This document shows, one piece after another, positions 6,907 to 8,828 of a stretch of DNA of 8,828 nucleotides. The notes below the pieces were generated by a model, which saw nothing but the letters and a program-made list of their open reading frames with translations, had not been told where the DNA came from and did not search any database. Position numbers and translations under genes: made by a program. Numbering within the stretch: position 1 is the stretch's first letter; every line of letters starts with the position of its first letter. The stretch covers positions 1 through 8,828 of the forward strand of contig JAFGBV010000008.1 of NCBI GenBank assembly GCA_016932955.1, in the 5' to 3' direction. The DNA is from Anaerolineales bacterium (GTDB lineage: Bacteria; Chloroflexota; Anaerolineae; Anaerolineales; UBA4823).

Positions 6907-8673
6907 ATGGGTATCTTGCAAGGCAAAGGAATCTGGACCTTATATGATGATATAGATGTGGCTGTGGCCATTGCGCCGGTTGTGGGAGCCAAGTATATCC
7001 TGTGCAAGGTGAGCAAACATGGAAAATACGACCCCGAAGAAGCAGCAAAAGCACTGGCCTCTGTGCGCAAAGATGGGAGCCTGACGCCCGTGGCGTGGAC
7101 ATATCCCTACCTGGATGCCCCCGCCGCTGAGGCCGAGTGCATCCAGCGCGCCTTCAAGGATGGCTTTGCAGCGGTAGTGATCGATGCAGAAGCCGACACC
7201 ATGAACAAATTCACCCAGGCCGATGATCTCGCACAGCGCGTTCTGGCAATGGGTTTGGATACCACAAAGATCTACCTATGCGGTGACCCCCGCCTTAACA
7301 CCAAGATGGCCTACCTGCCCTATGCCAACCTGGCAAAGATCTGCCGCGGGGGCTTCATGCCCATGGCCTATGGCGAGTTGATGCCCAGCGATAAGAAGAA
7401 TGCGGCCTCGACCGTGGTGGGAAATGCCTACGCAGAATATGAGTGGAACAAGGCCAAGCTGGGATATACCATCCCGCTGATGCCGGTGATTTCCACGTAT
7501 TGGGATAACGGCGCCAAGTCGCGCATGACCCGCGCTGAATTCCAGCCTTGGTGCCAGCAGGTGCAATCGCGCGGGCCTAGCTTTGTCAGCCTGTACCGTG
7601 CTGGCGTGACGATCGCCGAAGCTTGGGTACCCTTCAAGGATCTGCAGGTCTCCGCCACAGAGCGCATCCCTATCCCTGATGATGACAGGGAGATGGTATT
7701 GGTGCAGCCCAATGGCGCCGGCTATCGTGTGGTCGCCTATCCCCCGCATACACCCGAGTCGGGCTGGGTGAACACATTCACCGACGTTTGCGGCAACCTG
7801 GTGCGCACCCGCAACACCACCAAAGCCCAAACCATGTATGCCATCTACCTGCCCGCCATCACCAAACCAGGGCGTTACGTCATTGAAACCTTCGTACCTG
7901 GGCAGCATGCCACCACCAAAAGCGCTCAATATTTTGTGGTATTCTACGAGAATGGGCAACGGAAAGAAACGCGCGTCCTGCTCAACCAGCTCAACTACAG
8001 CGATAGCTGGGTTTCTCTAGGCACCTATGAAATCAACGCTAAAAACAACGATGACGGGCGCGTAAACCTGGTGGACGTGACCGATGATACTACCACCAAA
8101 GAAATCGCATTTACCACCATCCGCTGGCGACCTCTCAGCGAAGGTGGCGTCGGATATGACGCACCAATCGGCACGTTAGAAGAACGCGCCTCGCCGCAAA
8201 TTTGGCCGGGCAAATGGATCGACGCCAATCCCTATACCACCAAGTACTCTCTGGGTTACCACACCGGCGCGGATCTGAACCTGAACTTCCCCAACTTCAA
8301 TGCGGATAAAGGTCAGCCGGTGTATGCCGTCGCAGACGGCGTGGTGACCTGCGCCCATGTGGTGACTGGCTCCTGGAATGGACTGATCGTCATCAAGCAT
8401 GATCCCCTGCCCGACGGCAAGCCGGTGTACTCCCGCTACGGGCATGTCGAGAACATCGCTGTAAAGGTGGGAGACGTGGTCAAGCGCGGCCAGCAAATTT
8501 CCACCGTTGGGCTGTTTGGGACCCCCGAGGCTGGCAATTACCACCTGCACTTTGATATCTCGCGCACCACCATCCTGGAAGGCAGGCCTGGTCACTGGCC
8601 CGCGTTCGACCTGAACAGCGTATTGGTGAACTACGTGGACCCCAAGAAATTCATCCAGGATCACCGGCCATAA
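6907..8673 (+). CDS. Three-domain cell-wall hydrolase: TIM-barrel-like domain, golvesin-like domain, M23 peptidase
   Basis: Probable peptidoglycan hydrolase of 588 residues. Residues 5-245 show eight beta strands spaced as in a (beta/alpha)8 barrel, e.g. KYILCKV, PVAWTYPYL, AVVIDAEAD, KIYLCGDPR, PLMPVISTYWD and FVSLYRAG. The DAE at 93-95 resembles the acidic strand-4 end of GH25-type muramidases; activity there is unproven. Residues about 282-410 fit the golvesin/Xly-type beta-sandwich (KPGRYVIETFVPG, then SWVSLGTYEI, then AFTTIRWRPL), probably a binding module. Residues 430-580 are an M23 (LytM) zinc peptidase with all key residues: His452 and Asp456 (HTGAD), His513 (YGHV) and His546/His548 (HLHFD). 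The start at 6907 has AAGGAGG five bases upstream. There is no signal peptide or membrane segment, which is odd for a wall enzyme. It is transcribed away from guaB, with a stem-loop and tRNA-Val after it. Calls for the last two domains are firm; the first is tentative. Confidence 0.9.
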   Translation: MGILQGKGIWTLYDDIDVAVAIAPVVGAKYILCKVSKHGKYDPEEAAKALASVRKDGSLTPVAWTYPYLDAPAAEAECIQRAFKDGFAAVVIDAEADTMNKFTQADDLAQRVLAMGLDTTKIYLCGDPRLNTKMAYLPYANLAKICRGGFMPMAYGELMPSDKKNAASTVVGNAYAEYEWNKAKLGYTIPLMPVISTYWDNGAKSRMTRAEFQPWCQQVQSRGPSFVSLYRAGVTIAEAWVPFKDLQVSATERIPIPDDDREMVLVQPNGAGYRVVAYPPHTPESGWVNTFTDVCGNLVRTRNTTKAQTMYAIYLPAITKPGRYVIETFVPGQHATTKSAQYFVVFYENGQRKETRVLLNQLNYSDSWVSLGTYEINAKNNDDGRVNLVDVTDDTTTKEIAFTTIRWRPLSEGGVGYDAPIGTLEERASPQIWPGKWIDANPYTTKYSLGYHTGADLNLNFPNFNADKGQPVYAVADGVVTCAHVVTGSWNGLIVIKHDPLPDGKPVYSRYGHVENIAVKVGDVVKRGQQISTVGLFGTPEAGNYHLHFDISRTTILEGRPGHWPAFDLNSVLVNYVDPKKFIQDHRP

Positions 8674-8685
8674 GAGCAGAAGATT

Positions 8686-8720
8686 TGGATTTGGGGCTGC
8701 AAAAAACAGCCCCAAATCCA
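8686..8720 (+). terminator. Strong stem-loop after the hydrolase gene (terminator lacking a U-tract)
   Basis: A perfect 14-bp stem (8686-8699 with 8707-8720, TGGATTTGGGGCTG and its complement) closes a 7-nt loop CAAAAAA. It starts 12 nt after the stop codon at 8671-8673. Position and strength suggest a transcript end, but what follows is TAAAAATC rather than a T-run, and there is no T-run on the other strand either. It may mainly protect the mRNA 3' end. Confidence 0.6.
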
Positions 8721-8731
8721 TAAAAATCGTG

Positions 8732-8737
8732 TATAAT
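8732..8737 (+). promoter_or_regulatory. -10 element of the tRNA-Val gene
   Basis: A perfect TATAAT ends 11 nt before the tRNA 5' end, the spacing expected for a short-leader tRNA transcript. No good -35 is visible: the -35 position falls in the right arm of the preceding stem-loop. The tRNA may therefore depend partly on read-through or on an activator. Confidence 0.55.
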
Positions 8738-8748
8738 GCGGGGCACGC

Positions 8749-8825
8749 GGGCGGATAGCTCAGTTGGTTAGAGCATCGCGTTGACATCGCGAAGGCCGTA
8801 GGTTCGAGTCCTATTCCGCCCACCA
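8749..8825 (+). tRNA. tRNA-Val (anticodon GAC)
   Basis: Complete 77-nt cloverleaf with encoded CCA. Acceptor GGGCGGA (8749-8755) pairs with TCCGCCC (8815-8821), discriminator A8822, CCA 8823-8825. D-arm GCTC/GAGC; anticodon stem TCGCG/CGCGA around loop TTGACAT, giving anticodon GAC, which reads valine GUC and GUU codons. The T-arm is GTAGG-TTCGAGT-CCTAT with one G-T pair. The window ends three bases after it, so whether more tRNA genes follow cannot be seen. Confidence 0.96.
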
Positions 8826-8828
8826 TAC

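Noticed and set aside
7276..7959. A 227-codon minus-strand open frame
   Set aside because: It lies wholly opposite the hydrolase gene, has no ribosome binding site or family resemblance, and reflects codon bias of the real gene.
8176..8826. A 216-codon minus-strand open frame ending the window
   Set aside because: Its first residues (GLEPTAFAMSTRCSNQLSYP) are the well-known false translation of a tRNA gene read antisense, and the rest is the reverse of the M23 coding sequence.
8749..8828. tRNA-Val as an integration site of a mobile element
   Set aside because: No integrase, no repeat of the tRNA 3' end and no mobile genes are visible in the window; the far side is not included.

Overview
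The window looks like ordinary chromosome from a moderate-GC, free-living bacterium. The protein styles suggest Chloroflexota, possibly Anaerolineae: the ABC-2 permease with a TetR gene, the very large fused oligopeptide-type permease, and a barrel/golvesin-like/M23 cell-wall protein. That placement is a judgement from sequence style, not a database match. I see no insertion sequence, prophage block or CRISPR array.

Layout. All genes from 1 to 6575 are on the minus strand. From the right, they are guaB (IMP dehydrogenase), a 996-residue fused ABC permease, a pair of small membrane-protein genes closed by a strong intrinsic terminator (1028-1078), then a TetR-family regulator followed at 40 nt by an ABC-2 permease that runs off the left edge. 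The TetR gene has a perfect-consensus promoter (TTGACA-N17-TATAAT). An 18-bp perfect palindrome lies directly downstream of the -10, a textbook self-repressing arrangement that probably also controls the permease.

The plus strand starts at 6907 with a 588-residue, three-domain protein divergent from guaB. It has an N-terminal TIM-barrel-like domain, a golvesin-like beta-sandwich and a C-terminal M23 peptidase with all zinc ligands, but no signal peptide. It is followed by a 14-bp stem-loop and a tRNA-Val(GAC) gene with encoded CCA that ends three bases before the window edge.

Most unusual is the 1924-4914 gene. It joins a DppB-type and a DppC-type permease in one chain. The cytoplasmic joint contains a segment that resembles the helical connector of PEP-utilising enzymes (PPDK/PEP synthase/rifampicin phosphotransferase), and the second half carries an extra extracytoplasmic domain of about 190 residues. 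No ATPase or solute-binding partner lies beside it. The second point of interest is the cell-wall protein, which appears to be a leaderless, possibly two-activity hydrolase.
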